A DNA stretch of 9,015 nucleotides from Acidiferrobacter sp. (lineage in GTDB: Bacteria > Pseudomonadota > Gammaproteobacteria > Acidiferrobacterales > Acidiferrobacteraceae), in the NCBI GenBank assembly GCA_027335965.1, contig DAHWGZ010000061.1, forward strand, positions 1 to 9,015, read 5' to 3'. Below, one piece after another: positions 1 to 8,947 of this stretch. Under the pieces are notes generated by a model. That model ran no database searches. It was given only the letters and a program-made list of their open reading frames with translations, and was not told the origin of the DNA. Positions within the stretch are counted from its first letter, which is position 1. Each line of letters starts with the position of its first letter. The position numbers and the translations under genes are program-made.

Positions 1-180
1 GAACACCTCGCCGTGCTGATAAGGGCTCATCGTCCCTGGATCGACATTGATATAGGGATCGAGCTTCATGAGGGTGACGCGCAGGCCGCGCGCCTCGAGC
101 AGCGCGGCAAGCGATGCCGCCGCTATGCCCTTGCCCAACGAAGACACGACCCCGCCGGTCACGAATATGAACTTCGTCAT
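1..180 (-). CDS. pyrG: CTP synthase, N-terminal 60 codons (partial, runs off the left edge)
   Basis: CTP synthase converts UTP to CTP in the cytoplasm, using ATP and ammonia from glutamine. Only the start of the N-terminal amidoligase (synthetase) domain is present. The ATG is at 180-178 and the frame stays open to base 1. The protein begins [18 protein letters not shown] and continues through [16 protein letters not shown] to QHGEVF, nearly identical to the E. coli N-terminus. S13 and K17 correspond to E. coli S14 and K18 in the P-loop-like nucleotide-binding segment. The glutamine amidotransferase half lies outside the window. The frame upstream of the ATG is open only to a TGA at 234-232, and the single alternative start is the GTG immediately before the ATG (183-181). 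The Shine-Dalgarno sequence is weak (GGA, 8 bases upstream). Identification is near certain; the exact start is well supported by conservation. Confidence 0.97.
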   Translation of the reverse strand, partial: MTKFIFVTGGVVSSLGKGIAAASLAALLEARGLRVTLMKLDPYINVDPGTMSPYQHGEVF

Positions 181-245
181 CACAACCGTCCGGGCGCGCC
201 TGGCGCCTGTCGAGTCCGGCCGTTGCCGCTGTCAGTTGGTTCCAC
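180..245 (-). CDS. Possible 21-codon leader ORF coupled to pyrG (speculative)
   Basis: A GTG at 245-243 lies 9 bases downstream of a perfect AGGAGG and opens a 21-codon frame beginning MEPTDSGNG and ending APGRL. Its TGA (182-180) shares one base with the pyrG ATG, giving the TGATG arrangement typical of translational coupling. pyrG itself has only a weak ribosome site, so ribosomes finishing this frame could re-initiate on pyrG. The peptide has no recognisable domain, signal or regulatory codon run. Short open frames arise easily in GC-rich DNA, and I know of no described proteobacterial pyrG leader of this type. The ribosome site and the stop-start overlap are seen directly; translation and function are inference. 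Confidence 0.25.
   Translation of the reverse strand: MEPTDSGNGRTRQAPGAPGRL
193..207 (-). promoter_or_regulatory. Small GC hairpin just upstream of the pyrG start
   Basis: On the minus strand the bases read GGCGC-CAGGC-GCGCC, a perfect 5-bp all-GC stem (207-203 pairing with 197-193) around a 5-base loop. It ends 12 bases before the pyrG ATG, so in mRNA it could hinder ribosome access to the weak pyrG site unless ribosomes crossing the preceding short frame open it. No U-run follows, so it is not an intrinsic terminator. A stem this short can occur by chance in such GC-rich sequence. Confidence 0.2.
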
Positions 246-254
246 TTCGCATAA

Positions 255-260
255 CCTCCT
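255..260 (-). promoter_or_regulatory. Strong Shine-Dalgarno AGGAGG in the tilS-pyrG gap
   Basis: AGGAGG (260-255) is the best ribosome-binding match in the window, yet it lies 74 bases before the pyrG ATG, far too distant to serve it directly. Downstream starts are an ATG at 252-250 (only 2 bases away, encoding MRSGTN then stop) and a GTG at 245-243 (9 bases away, the 21-codon frame). The spacing favours the GTG. Confidence 0.4.
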
Positions 261-271
261 CGATCGGCCTG

Positions 272-1586
272 TCATGACTCGATATGAAAGACCAGGCCCG
301 GTTCGTCCGGCCCGGCCCTGAAAGGCGCGCACACCCAATGTCCGACCACAGCGATCAATGCCTCGTCTGCGCATATCAAGACCGCGCGCGAGCGCTCCCA
401 CGGGGCAATACCCATCTCCTGCAAGAGCTTCTTCACCGCCCGGTGGCCCCGGCCGGGCACGAGCACCCTCTGCCCGAAGGCGCGGGTCGCCACGGTGAGC
501 GGACCCTCCATGAGGCGCGAGGCCGCCACCCCCTGGCCCAAGCCCGGCACCGCCCGCAGGCGCCGCCCGTCGCTCAAGGTCATATCCACGAACGGCGGGG
601 GCCACTCCTGGCGCAGGGCGGGCTCGGCGGTTTCCAAATCCCCCGGGGCCCATACCACCTGCTCGCGGTAACGCCGTAGTGTCCCGGCCCGCCCAAAGCG
701 TAACACTTGTCGGCGACTCCGGGGAACCATGGCCAGCGCCGCCAGTACCTCCGCCTCCTTGGCCTCGCTCATGGACGGCCCCCCTTGGCCGGCAAGCCAG
801 GCACGCAGGACCGGCCCCCGGATCTTGGGCGCGAGCGCGAGCAGCGCCGGCAGTCGCAACGCCCCGTCGGGGGCCGAACAGGCCGCCACATCTCGCGCCA
901 GATAGGCCGAAAGCAGCGCCTCGGCCGAACGCGCATGGCGGGCGGCGCGGTTTATGGCCGACACCGCCTGCGGCCAGCGCGCGGCGATGACCGGCATCAG
1001 GGCGTGGCGGACGTAATTGCGCGCATAACGCGTATCGTCGTTGCTGGGGTCATGGACGAAGGCCAGCGCCTGCTCGGCGGCATAGGCCGCCAGCGCCGCC
1101 TTGGGTAGCGCGAGCAGCGGCCGCGCCAGCCGTCCCGGGCCGAACGCGCGTATCCCGGCCATGGCCGAAAGCCCGGCGAGCCCCGCCCCGCGCAGCATCC
1201 GCAAAAGCACGGTCTCGGCCTGATCGTCGGCGTGATGCGCGGTCACCAGGACCTCGCCTGCACGCATGCAGGCCGACAGCGCCCGATAGCGGGCGGCGCG
1301 CGCGTCCGCCTCCGGCCCCTCGCCGGTGCGCGTCACGGTCGCGCGCACGACCTCGCAGGGCACGCCCACCATCAGCGCCGCCGCCTGCGCCCGCGCGCCC
1401 CACGCCCCCGCCTGTCTCTGGAGGCCATGATCGACATAAATGGCGCGCACCGAGCGCCATCCAAGCCCGCTCATGGCGTGCAAAAGCGCCAGGGAATCGC
1501 CACCCCCGCTCACGGCCACCAGGATATCGTCCGACGCCTTCACCCCAAGACCATCCAGGGTCAAGGCCAGATACTCACGACAAAAT

Positions 1587-1600
<14 letters not shown>
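272..1600 (-). CDS. tilS: tRNA(Ile)-lysidine synthetase TilS
   Basis: TilS attaches lysine to C34 of the CAU-anticodon tRNA-Ile, using ATP. This switches the tRNA from methionine to isoleucine identity and AUG to AUA decoding, and is normally essential. The 442-residue product is close to E. coli TilS (432). The N-terminal PP-loop ATPase domain shows SGGGDS at residues 31-36, YVDHGL at 55-60 and HHADDQAET at 122-130. A middle tRNA-binding domain follows. The TilS C-terminal domain includes [16 protein letters not shown] (K390 to about R405) and IAVVGHWV. The start is TTG (1600-1598), 14 bases inside accA; no ATG or GTG lies in frame before the PP-loop except a GTG at codon 20, which would remove most of the usual N-terminal extension. 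The ribosome site is poor, so translation probably depends on coupling with accA. The family call is firm; the exact start is less so. Confidence 0.95.
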
Positions 1601-2546
<946 letters not shown>

Positions 2547-2551
2547 TCTAT

Positions 2552-5500
2552 CTATCCGTCCTGGTAGATCAGCCGCGCATGGCCTTCCGGCACGAGCCCC
2601 TCCAACTGGCGCATGATCGCCTCGCTGGGTGTCACCCGCCAGTCCTCACCGAACACCACGTCGACCACGCCCTCCGGGCGGTGATAACACACGGTGACCG
2701 GGCAATTCCCGGTGCGCGCGGGGTTTAGGATCTCGCGCAGACCATCCACGAAACCCTCGTCGCATACGCCATGATCGATGTCCACGACGAGACGGGTCGC
2801 GAACGCCGCGCGCGCCTCGTCGATATTATAGATGGCCTCGGCGGTCATTTTGAAGCCACCCGAGTAGTCGTCGGTGCTCACCGAGCCCTTGACGATGACG
2901 AGCGCGTCCTTGACGATGCGCTCGCGGTAGCGCTGGTAGAGCTCGCCGAACATCGCGAGATCTATGCGTCCGGTCCGATCATCCAGGGTCACGAAGGCCA
3001 TCCGATCGCCGCGCCTGGTATTGATGACGCGCAACGCGACCACAAGCCCCCCCACCATGACCGAGCCGTTCTCGGTGGGCCTCAGGTCGGCGATGGTCGT
3101 CCTCGTGATGCGCTTGAGCTCGGCCGCGTACCGGTCTATGGGGTGCCCGGTCAGATAGAGCCCGAGGGTGTCCTTTTCGGCCTCCAGGCGCTTTTCCATG
3201 GTCCACGGCTCGACTGCCACGAAATCCGGCTTGAACGCCACCGCATCGCCGAAGAGGTCATCCTGCCCCACCGCGGCATCGCGTCCCTGCTGCTCGGCGG
3301 TGCTCAGGGCCATCTCCAGGGACGCCATCATGGCCGCCCTATGCGGCCCCAGGGCATCGCAGGCGCCGGCCGCGATCAGGCACTCGTAAGCGCGGCGGTT
3401 GACCCGCCGGTCCACGACCCTCCGGCACAGATCGAACAAATCGTCGAACGGCGTCGTGCCGCGCGCCGTCAGGACCGCCTCGATGGCGCCCTCCCCAAGA
3501 CCCTTGATGGCCCCCAGGCCATAGAGGATCGTATGGTCGTCGATGGGCGCGAACTCGTAATCGCAGCGGTTGATGTCGGGCGGCAGGACCGTGATGCCCA
3601 TCTCCCGGCATTCGGCGATCATGGTCACGACCTTGTCGGTCTTGTCCATATCCGCCGACAACACGCCGGCCATGAACTCCGCCGGATGATGCGCCTTGAG
3701 CCACGCGGTCTGATAGGACAGCAGCGCGTAGGCCGCCGAATGCGAGCGGTTGAAGCCGTAGCCGGCGAACTTCTCGATCAGATTGAAGATGGCGGTGGCC
3801 AGTCGTGGGTCGCAACCGCGGACGCGCGCCCCCTCCACGAAGCCCTCGCGCTGCTTGGCCATCTCTTCTGGCTTCTTCTTGCCCATCGCGCGGCGCAAGA
3901 GGTCGGCGTTGCCGAGACTGTAGCCGGCCAACACCTGGGCGATCTGCATCACCTGCTCCTGATAGAGGATGACGCCATAGGTGGGCTTCAGGATCGGCGC
4001 CAGCGCCTCGTGCGGATACTCGATGCGCGCGCGCCCATGCTTGCGATTGATGAAATCATCGACCATGCCCGACTGCAGGGGGCCTGGGCGAAACAACGCC
4101 ACCAGCGCCACCACGTCCTCGAAGCGATCCGGCTGCAGGCGCAAGATGAGATCCTTCATGCCGCGCGACTCCAGCTGAAAGAGCGCGGTCGTCCGGCAAC
4201 GCTTGAGAAGGGTAAAGGCCTCCGCGTCGTCGATCGCCAAGGATTCGATGGCAAGCGGCCCAAGGCCCTCCTGGGCGCGCCTGCGGTCGATCATGGTCAC
4301 CGCCTTGGCGATGATGGTAAGGGTCCTTAGCCCCAGGAAATCGAACTTCACGAGCCCGAGGGCCTCGACGTCGTCCTTGTCGAGCTGGGTCACGAACTGA
4401 TTGCTGCCGGCTTCGCAGTAAAGCGGCATGAAGTCGGTCAAGGCGCTCGGCGCGATCACCACGCCGCCGGCATGCTTGCCGGCATTGCGCGACAGGCCCT
4501 CGAGCTTGCGCGCGGCATCGAGCAGCGCGCGCACGTCCTCCTCCTGCTCGTAGCGCTCCTTCAGCGCCGCCTCCTGGGCGATCGCCTCGTCCAAGGTGAT
4601 GCCGAGGTCGTGCGGAATGAGCTTGGCGAGCTTGTCGACGAAACCGTATGGATGATCCAGCACCCGGCCGACGTCGCGCACCACGGCCTTCGCGGCCATG
4701 GTCCCGAAGGTGATGATCTGCGAAACCTTGTCGGAGCCGTAGCGCTCCGTCACGTACTCTATGACCCGGTCGCGGCCATCCATGCAAAAGTCGACATCGA
4801 AATCGGGCAACGACACGCGTTCCGGGTTCAAGAAGCGCTCGAACAGCAGATCGTATTCGATCGGATCGAGCTCGGTGATGCCCAGGGAATAGGCGACCAG
4901 CGAGCCCGCGCCCGAACCCCGTCCCGGCCCCACCGGCACCCCATTGTGCCGCGCCCAGGTGATGAAGTCGGCGACGATCAGGAAGTACCCGGAAAACCCC
5001 ATCTTGACGATGACCGACAGTTCGAGGTCCAGGCGTTCGCGGTAGGGTCCGTCGTGGGCGGTGCGCTGCTCGGGTGAAAACCGCGCCATGCGCCGGCCGA
5101 GCCCCGCAAGCGCATCGGCGCGCAGGACTTCATCGACCGAGGCCCCCTCGGGGACCGGGAATTGCGGGAGATAATAGTCGCCGAAACGCAGCGCCACCGT
5201 GCAGCGTCGGGCGATCTCGACGGTATTGTCGAGGGCCTCGGGGAGGTCGGCGAACAGGGCCGCCATCTCGGCTGGACTCGTCAGATATTGGCGATCGGTG
5301 TAGTGGCGCGGACGCCTGGGATCGGCGAGCGTGCGGCCCTCGTGGATGCACACCCGGATCTCGTGGGCCTCGAAGTCCTCGGGCGCCAGGAAGCGCACGT
5401 CGTGAGTCGCCACGAGCGGGATCTTCAGGTGGCGGGCGAGCCCCACGGCGCGCGCGTTGTACTCCTCCTGCCAGGGCCTGCCATTGCGCTGCACTTCAAT

Positions 5501-5992
5501 ATAGAACCGCCCCGCAAACAGCGTCTCCCAGGCGCGCGCCGCCGCATCCGCCTTGTCCTTGTGGTTGCCGATCAAAAACTGTCCGACATCGCCATCCGCC
5601 CCCCCGGACAAGGCGATGAGGCCATCGGTATGCCCTTCGAGCCACGCCTTCTCGATACAGGCGTGGCCTGCGCTTTGCCCTTCGCTATAGGCGCGCGTCA
5701 GGAGCCGGCTCAGATTGCGATAGCCATCGAGATTCTGACAGAGCAGCGCGGCGCGATAGGGCCGTTGCGGATCATCGCCACGCACGAAGATATCCGCCCC
5801 GAGAATGGGCTTGATGCCCGCCGCCACCGCCTTGTTGTAGAACTTCACCATGCCAAACAGGTTGGCGAGATCGGTGAGCGCCACCGCCGGCATGCCCTTG
5901 TCATGGCAGGCGCCGACGAGTTCCTCCAGGCGCAGCAGGCCATCGGCAAGAGAGTATTCCGAATGGACGCGAAGATGGACGAAACCCGTCAT
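2552..5992 (-). CDS. dnaE: DNA polymerase III subunit alpha (replicative polymerase)
   Basis: This is the catalytic subunit of the replicative DNA polymerase, working with the epsilon proofreader, the beta clamp and the clamp loader. At 1146 residues it is close to E. coli DnaE (1160). An N-terminal PHP domain (about 1-270) begins [15 protein letters not shown]. The C-family polymerase core has [10 protein letters not shown] (355-364), PDFDVDF with D399 and D401 matching E. coli D401 and D403, and [11 protein letters not shown] with D551 matching D555. A helix-hairpin-helix region (about 820-885, [12 protein letters not shown]) follows, then a beta-clamp motif QDDLF (910-914; E. coli QADMF), an OB fold (about 975-1050) and a tau-binding C-terminal tail. 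PHP metal ligands are replaced (R8 in [13 protein letters not shown] where active versions have TDHGN), as in other gammaproteobacterial DnaE that rely on separate epsilon. The ATG has a good ribosome site 6 bases upstream. Complete and intact. Confidence 0.99.
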   Translation of the reverse strand: MTGFVHLRVHSEYSLADGLLRLEELVGACHDKGMPAVALTDLANLFGMVKFYNKAVAAGIKPILGADIFVRGDDPQRPYRAALLCQNLDGYRNLSRLLTRAYSEGQSAGHACIEKAWLEGHTDGLIALSGGADGDVGQFLIGNHKDKADAAARAWETLFAGRFYIEVQRNGRPWQEEYNARAVGLARHLKIPLVATHDVRFLAPEDFEAHEIRVCIHEGRTLADPRRPRHYTDRQYLTSPAEMAALFADLPEALDNTVEIARRCTVALRFGDYYLPQFPVPEGASVDEVLRADALAGLGRRMARFSPEQRTAHDGPYRERLDLELSVIVKMGFSGYFLIVADFITWARHNGVPVGPGRGSGAGSLVAYSLGITELDPIEYDLLFERFLNPERVSLPDFDVDFCMDGRDRVIEYVTERYGSDKVSQIITFGTMAAKAVVRDVGRVLDHPYGFVDKLAKLIPHDLGITLDEAIAQEAALKERYEQEEDVRALLDAARKLEGLSRNAGKHAGGVVIAPSALTDFMPLYCEAGSNQFVTQLDKDDVEALGLVKFDFLGLRTLTIIAKAVTMIDRRRAQEGLGPLAIESLAIDDAEAFTLLKRCRTTALFQLESRGMKDLILRLQPDRFEDVVALVALFRPGPLQSGMVDDFINRKHGRARIEYPHEALAPILKPTYGVILYQEQVMQIAQVLAGYSLGNADLLRRAMGKKKPEEMAKQREGFVEGARVRGCDPRLATAIFNLIEKFAGYGFNRSHSAAYALLSYQTAWLKAHHPAEFMAGVLSADMDKTDKVVTMIAECREMGITVLPPDINRCDYEFAPIDDHTILYGLGAIKGLGEGAIEAVLTARGTTPFDDLFDLCRRVVDRRVNRRAYECLIAAGACDALGPHRAAMMASLEMALSTAEQQGRDAAVGQDDLFGDAVAFKPDFVAVEPWTMEKRLEAEKDTLGLYLTGHPIDRYAAELKRITRTTIADLRPTENGSVMVGGLVVALRVINTRRGDRMAFVTLDDRTGRIDLAMFGELYQRYRERIVKDALVIVKGSVSTDDYSGGFKMTAEAIYNIDEARAAFATRLVVDIDHGVCDEGFVDGLREILNPARTGNCPVTVCYHRPEGVVDVVFGEDWRVTPSEAIMRQLEGLVPEGHARLIYQDG

Positions 5993-5998
5993 GCCAAG

Positions 5999-6005
5999 CC
6001 CCCTT
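5999..6005 (-). promoter_or_regulatory. Ribosome-binding site of dnaE
   Basis: AAGGGGG (6005-5999) lies 6 bases (CTTGGC) before the dnaE ATG at 5992. Its first base is the last base of the rnhB stop codon. It fixes the dnaE start and allows independent initiation on the polycistronic message. Confidence 0.75.
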
Positions 6006-6574
6006 CAGGACCCGCGGCGCGCGTCACGCACGGGCGCGAAACTCAAGCGATGCAATGGGCACGACCCGAGGCGCGCCAATGCCTCCAGATGACGGGCGGT
6101 GCCATAGCCCTTGTGCGTGGCGAATCCGTATTCGGGATAGACGGCGTCCCAGGCGCGCATCTCGGCATCGCGCGCGACCTTGGCCACGATCGAGGCCGCC
6201 GAAATCGCCGGCACGCGCGCGTCGCCGCGCACGATGGCGCGCGCCTGACATGGTAGGGCCGGCACATGCACGCCGTCCACCAGCGCCAGATCGAGGGTGA
6301 GCGCGAGATTGTCCACCGCGCGGCGCATGGCAAGCCAAGCCGCGTGCAGGACGTTCAGGCGATCCACCTCGGCGACTTCCGCCCGGCCGATCGCCCAGGC
6401 CTGCGCGCGCTCGCGGATCTCGCCCGCCAGACGCTCGCGCGCGCGTTCCGTCAAGCGCTTGGAATCCTTGAGACCGGTCAGTCCATGGCGCGGCCCCAGC
6501 ACCACGGCCGCCGCCACCACGGGTCCCGCGAGCGGCCCCACGCCGACCTCGTCGATGCCGGCTACGATGCGCAT
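6005..6574 (-). CDS. rnhB: Ribonuclease HII with a variant GRG motif
   Basis: RNase HII cuts 5' of ribonucleotides in DNA-RNA junctions, starting ribonucleotide excision repair and helping remove primers. The product has 189 residues (E. coli RnhB 198). Predicted metal-binding acids are D8 and E9 (GIDEVG), D100 (LVDG) and D118 (RGD), and the substrate-sensing tyrosine is Y157 (HKGYGT). Also typical are DSKRL (37-41), [32 protein letters not shown] (124-136) and the tail [12 protein letters not shown]. The oddity is G11-V12-G13: the family's GRG, whose arginine helps recognise the ribonucleotide-DNA junction, reads GVG. The codon GTG is two changes from any arginine codon, so a single base error does not explain it. 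The ATG at 6574 lies 13 bases inside lpxB with no clear ribosome site, implying coupling with lpxB. No upstream in-frame start is credible. Confidence 0.95.
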   Translation of the reverse strand: MRIVAGIDEVGVGPLAGPVVAAAVVLGPRHGLTGLKDSKRLTERARERLAGEIRERAQAWAIGRAEVAEVDRLNVLHAAWLAMRRAVDNLALTLDLALVDGVHVPALPCQARAIVRGDARVPAISAASIVAKVARDAEMRAWDAVYPEYGFATHKGYGTARHLEALARLGSCPLHRLSFAPVRDARRGS

Positions 6575-7734
6575 GACACGGCCGCAGGCGAGGCGCCGCG
6601 CGCGCCGACCAACTCCAGCACGGCCGATGCCGCGCGATCGCTCGCGCCCCGCCCGAGATGCGCGCGCAGCTCGGCGAATGCCGCGGTCATCTCCTCCCGG
6701 CGCCCGGGATTCTCCAGAAGGCCCTCGGCGACGCGCACCAGGCCATCGGCCGTGGCCGCCCCCTGCAGCAACTCCGGGACCACGCCGCGCCCAAGCAGTA
6801 GGTTTGGCAACGCCACGTAGGGGGCGCGCGACAGGAGGCGCGCGAGCCCGTAGGTGACAGACGAGAGCCGGTAGACCACAGCCATGGGCCGCCCGATCAA
6901 GGCGGCCTCCAGCGATGCGGTCCCCGAGGCCAAAAGAACCACGTCGGCGGCGGCCATCGCCAGCCGCGCATGCCCGTGAAGGCGCGTGATCGGAAGATCG
7001 AAGGCCTCGAGTTCGGTCAGGGTCTTGTCGAAGATCGCGAGCGTCTCGCGATTGACGAATGGCGCGACGAATCGGCAATCCGGGTAACGCAAGGCCAGGC
7101 GCTGGGCGGTCTTCACGAAAAGCCCGGCATGGGCGCGCAACTCGGTTACCCGGCTGCCGGGCAGCAAGGCGACCACGGGCCCCTTCCCGTCCAGGCGCAG
7201 CTCCGCGCGCGCCTTGTCGGGGGATGGCTGCGCCTCTATGGCGTCGGCCAGCGGGTGACCGACGAACACCGCGTCGGCGCGCCCGGTGTAGTACTTGGGC
7301 TCGAAGGGGAACAAGGTCAGCAAGCGGTCGGCGCTCGCCGCCACCGTGCGCACGCGATAGCGGCGCCATGCCCATACCGTGGGACTGACATAGTGCACCG
7401 TCCGGATGCCGTCGCGCCGCAGCGCGCGCTCGAGCCCGAGCGTGAAGTCCGGCGCGTCGATGCCGATCACGACATCCGGACGGGTCTTGCGGAAATAGGC
7501 GATGAGGTCGCGGCGGATGCGCAAAAGCTCGCGCAGGCGCCCGGCCACCTCGGAGATCCCCATGACCGACAGCGCCTCCATGGGAAACTGGCTCAAGCCG
7601 CCCTCGGCGGCCATCGCCGGCCCGCATATGCCCTCGAACGCGCAGGGCGTGGCCGCCTTCATGGCCTTCATGAGGCCCGCGCCGAGCATATCGCCCGACA
7701 CCTCGCCGGCCACGATACCCACGCGCAGGGCCAT
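6562..7734 (-). CDS. lpxB: Lipid-A-disaccharide synthase
   Basis: LpxB is a membrane-associated GT19 glycosyltransferase on the cytoplasmic side of the inner membrane. It joins UDP-2,3-diacylglucosamine to lipid X, forming the beta-1,6 disaccharide of lipid A and releasing UDP. The product has 390 residues (E. coli 382). It shows [13 protein letters not shown] (10-22; usually GEASGD or GETSGD), VMGISEV (57-63), GIDAPDF (91-97) with D93 matching the essential E. coli D98, [23 protein letters not shown] ending at R195, and [12 protein letters not shown] in the nucleotide-sugar-binding half. The ATG (7734-7732) shares one base with the lpxA stop (TAATG), pointing to translational coupling; its own ribosome site is weak. 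The 3' end overlaps rnhB by 13 bases. The last dozen residues ([13 protein letters not shown]) extend past the conserved fold and look unconserved. Confidence 0.98.
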   Translation of the reverse strand: MALRVGIVAGEVSGDMLGAGLMKAMKAATPCAFEGICGPAMAAEGGLSQFPMEALSVMGISEVAGRLRELLRIRRDLIAYFRKTRPDVVIGIDAPDFTLGLERALRRDGIRTVHYVSPTVWAWRRYRVRTVAASADRLLTLFPFEPKYYTGRADAVFVGHPLADAIEAQPSPDKARAELRLDGKGPVVALLPGSRVTELRAHAGLFVKTAQRLALRYPDCRFVAPFVNRETLAIFDKTLTELEAFDLPITRLHGHARLAMAAADVVLLASGTASLEAALIGRPMAVVYRLSSVTYGLARLLSRAPYVALPNLLLGRGVVPELLQGAATADGLVRVAEGLLENPGRREEMTAAFAELRAHLGRGASDRAASAVLELVGARGASPAAVSCAS

Positions 7735-8504
7735 TATCGGATGATGCCCCGGCCCTCAACCTTCAGAAAGCGCGCCAGAACATCGAGTTCCGGGTGTTCA
7801 GGCACCAATTCCTCGATCTTGGTGATCGCTTCCTCAAGTCTAAGGCCCGACTTGTAGAGAATCTTGTAGGCGCGCTTCAATGTATGAATGGCCTCCGTGG
7901 AAAACCCCCTCCTGCGCAAACCGGTCACGTTGATCCCGTAGGGTTGCGCGCCATTACCCGCCGCCAACACATAGGGCGGAATGTCCTGCACGGCCACCGT
8001 GGCGGCACCCGTCATGCAATGGTCCCCGACCCGGCAGAACTGATGAATGCCGGTAAAGCCGCCCAGAACCGCATGGTTGCCGATCTCCACATGCCCCGCG
8101 AGACTGGCGCAATTGGCGAACACCGTATGGTCGGCGATCCGGCAATCGTGGGCGATATGCACATAGGCCATGAACAGGTTATCGTTGCCTATGCGCGTTA
8201 CCCCGCCACCGCCGGCGGTGCCGCGATGGACCGTGCAGTACTCCCGAAACACGTTGCGGTCGCCGATCTCCAGCACCGTGCGCTCGCCGCCGAACTTCAG
8301 ATCCTGCGGCACCTCGCCTAGCGACGCGAACTGAAAGACCTTGTTGTTCTTCCCGATCCGGGTCGGCCCCTGGATCACGGCGTGCGGCCCTATCCACGTC
8401 CCCGCCCCGATCACCACCTCGGGTCCTATGACGGTAAATGGCCCGATGTCCACATCCGCGCCGATCTCCGCCCGTGGATCGACGACAGCCTGGGGGTGAA
8501 TCAT
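7734..8504 (-). CDS. lpxA: UDP-N-acetylglucosamine acyltransferase
   Basis: LpxA performs the first step of lipid A synthesis, moving a 3-hydroxyacyl chain from ACP to the 3-OH of UDP-GlcNAc in the cytosol; it works as a trimer. The product has 256 residues (E. coli 262). The first two thirds are hexapeptide repeats of the left-handed beta helix ([24 protein letters not shown] and so on). Visible residues are Q67-D68-L69-K70 (E. coli Q73 to K76), HIAHDC (116-121) with catalytic H119 matching E. coli H125, H138 (H144) and H154 (H160). A helical C-terminal domain contains GLRRRGFS and ends RGIIR. The chain-length ruler position, glycine 173 in E. coli, is A167 here. The ATG at 8504 overlaps the fabZ stop (ATGA) and has AAGGAG 5 bases upstream. 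A longer in-frame reading up to 8585 overlaps fabZ and lacks family similarity. Confidence 0.98.
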   Translation of the reverse strand: MIHPQAVVDPRAEIGADVDIGPFTVIGPEVVIGAGTWIGPHAVIQGPTRIGKNNKVFQFASLGEVPQDLKFGGERTVLEIGDRNVFREYCTVHRGTAGGGGVTRIGNDNLFMAYVHIAHDCRIADHTVFANCASLAGHVEIGNHAVLGGFTGIHQFCRVGDHCMTGAATVAVQDIPPYVLAAGNGAQPYGINVTGLRRRGFSTEAIHTLKRAYKILYKSGLRLEEAITKIEELVPEHPELDVLARFLKVEGRGIIR

Positions 8505-8947
8505 GCCATCTCCTTGTAGGTGCACATGAGTTCGGCGGTCGAGCACACCGCCTCGTCGACGGAAGCCGTCGCCTCGAAGCGCCATATGCTCTGCATTTTG
8601 CGCGTGAGCTTGACATCCAACCGTAGCTGATCCCCGGGGCCCACCTGGCGCTTGAAGCGCGCCTTGTCGATCCCCACGAACAGATAGATGCCGCCGTCGG
8701 CAGGCATCTTGCCCAATGTCTTGAACGACAGGATGGCGCAGGCCTGGGCCATGGCCTCGATCACCATCACGCCGGGCATGACCGGATATTCGGGGAAATG
8801 TCCCTGAAAAAACGGCTCGTTGATGGTCACGTTCTTGATGGCCACCAGCGACTCATTCGGGACATAGTTCAGTACCCGGTCGACCAAGAGGAAGGGGTAG
8901 CGATGCGGGAGGTGCTTCAGCACCTCTTGAATGTCCAACGTATTCAA
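8501..8947 (-). CDS. fabZ: 3-hydroxyacyl-[acyl-carrier-protein] dehydratase FabZ
   Basis: FabZ removes water from (3R)-hydroxyacyl-ACP to give trans-2-enoyl-ACP in the elongation cycle of type II fatty acid synthesis. It draws on the same hydroxyacyl-ACP pool as LpxA and LpxD, which explains their linkage. The 148-residue product is a single hot-dog domain: LPHRYPFLLVDRV (13-25), then GHFPEYPVMPGVMVIEAMAQ (49-68) with catalytic H50 and E64, and FVGIDKARFKRQVGPGDQL. The length is normal. The start is TTG (8947-8945): no ATG or GTG lies in frame nearby, AGGGGG sits 6 bases upstream, and the TTGA overlap with the preceding stop matches the coupled junctions downstream. A second TTG at codon 4 would have poorer spacing. 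It overlaps lpxA by 4 bases. Confidence 0.98.
   Translation of the reverse strand: MNTLDIQEVLKHLPHRYPFLLVDRVLNYVPNESLVAIKNVTINEPFFQGHFPEYPVMPGVMVIEAMAQACAILSFKTLGKMPADGGIYLFVGIDKARFKRQVGPGDQLRLDVKLTRKMQSIWRFEATASVDEAVCSTAELMCTYKEMA
8510..8515 (-). promoter_or_regulatory. Ribosome-binding site of lpxA
   Basis: AAGGAG (8515-8510) lies inside the last codons of fabZ, 5 bases before the lpxA ATG at 8504. Together with the ATGA overlap it decides the lpxA start against longer in-frame readings. Confidence 0.75.

Noticed and set aside
192..207. Palindromes GGCGCGCC and GGCGCC as an operator or recombination site
   Set aside because: Short GC-only palindromes are common at this base composition, and no spaced or repeated copies are present.
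181..271. Intrinsic terminator after tilS
   Set aside because: The only clear stem is a 5-bp GC hairpin with no following T-run; nothing else in the gap looks like a terminator.
239..275. Possible promoter for pyrG (ATGACA, 16 bases, TATGCG)
   Set aside because: The -35-like hexamer is 5 of 6 but the -10-like hexamer is only 3 of 6, and the resulting start would remove the strong AGGAGG from the transcript. Too weak to annotate.
180..653. A 157-codon minus-strand frame covering the tilS 3' end and the gap
   Set aside because: Most of it is tilS in the wrong frame. Only its last 21 codons, behind AGGAGG, merit mention and they are listed separately as speculative.
2771..4330. A 519-codon open frame on the plus strand opposite dnaE
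   Set aside because: It lies wholly antisense to dnaE and is arginine- and histidine-rich with no recognisable domain. Long antisense frames are expected in high-GC genes with biased third positions.
5162..6256. A 364-codon plus-strand open frame opposite the dnaE start and rnhB
   Set aside because: It is antisense to two well-identified genes and shows no motif. It is a codon-bias shadow.
6005..7759. A 584-codon minus-strand frame that would extend rnhB far upstream
   Set aside because: The upstream part is lpxB read in another frame, rich in arginine and alanine. Only the last 189 codons, from the ATG at 6574, match RNase HII.
7734..8585. Longer lpxA reading starting at 8585
   Set aside because: The extra 27 residues overlap fabZ and have no family similarity. 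The ATG at 8504 has AAGGAG and gives the normal N-terminus MIHPQA.
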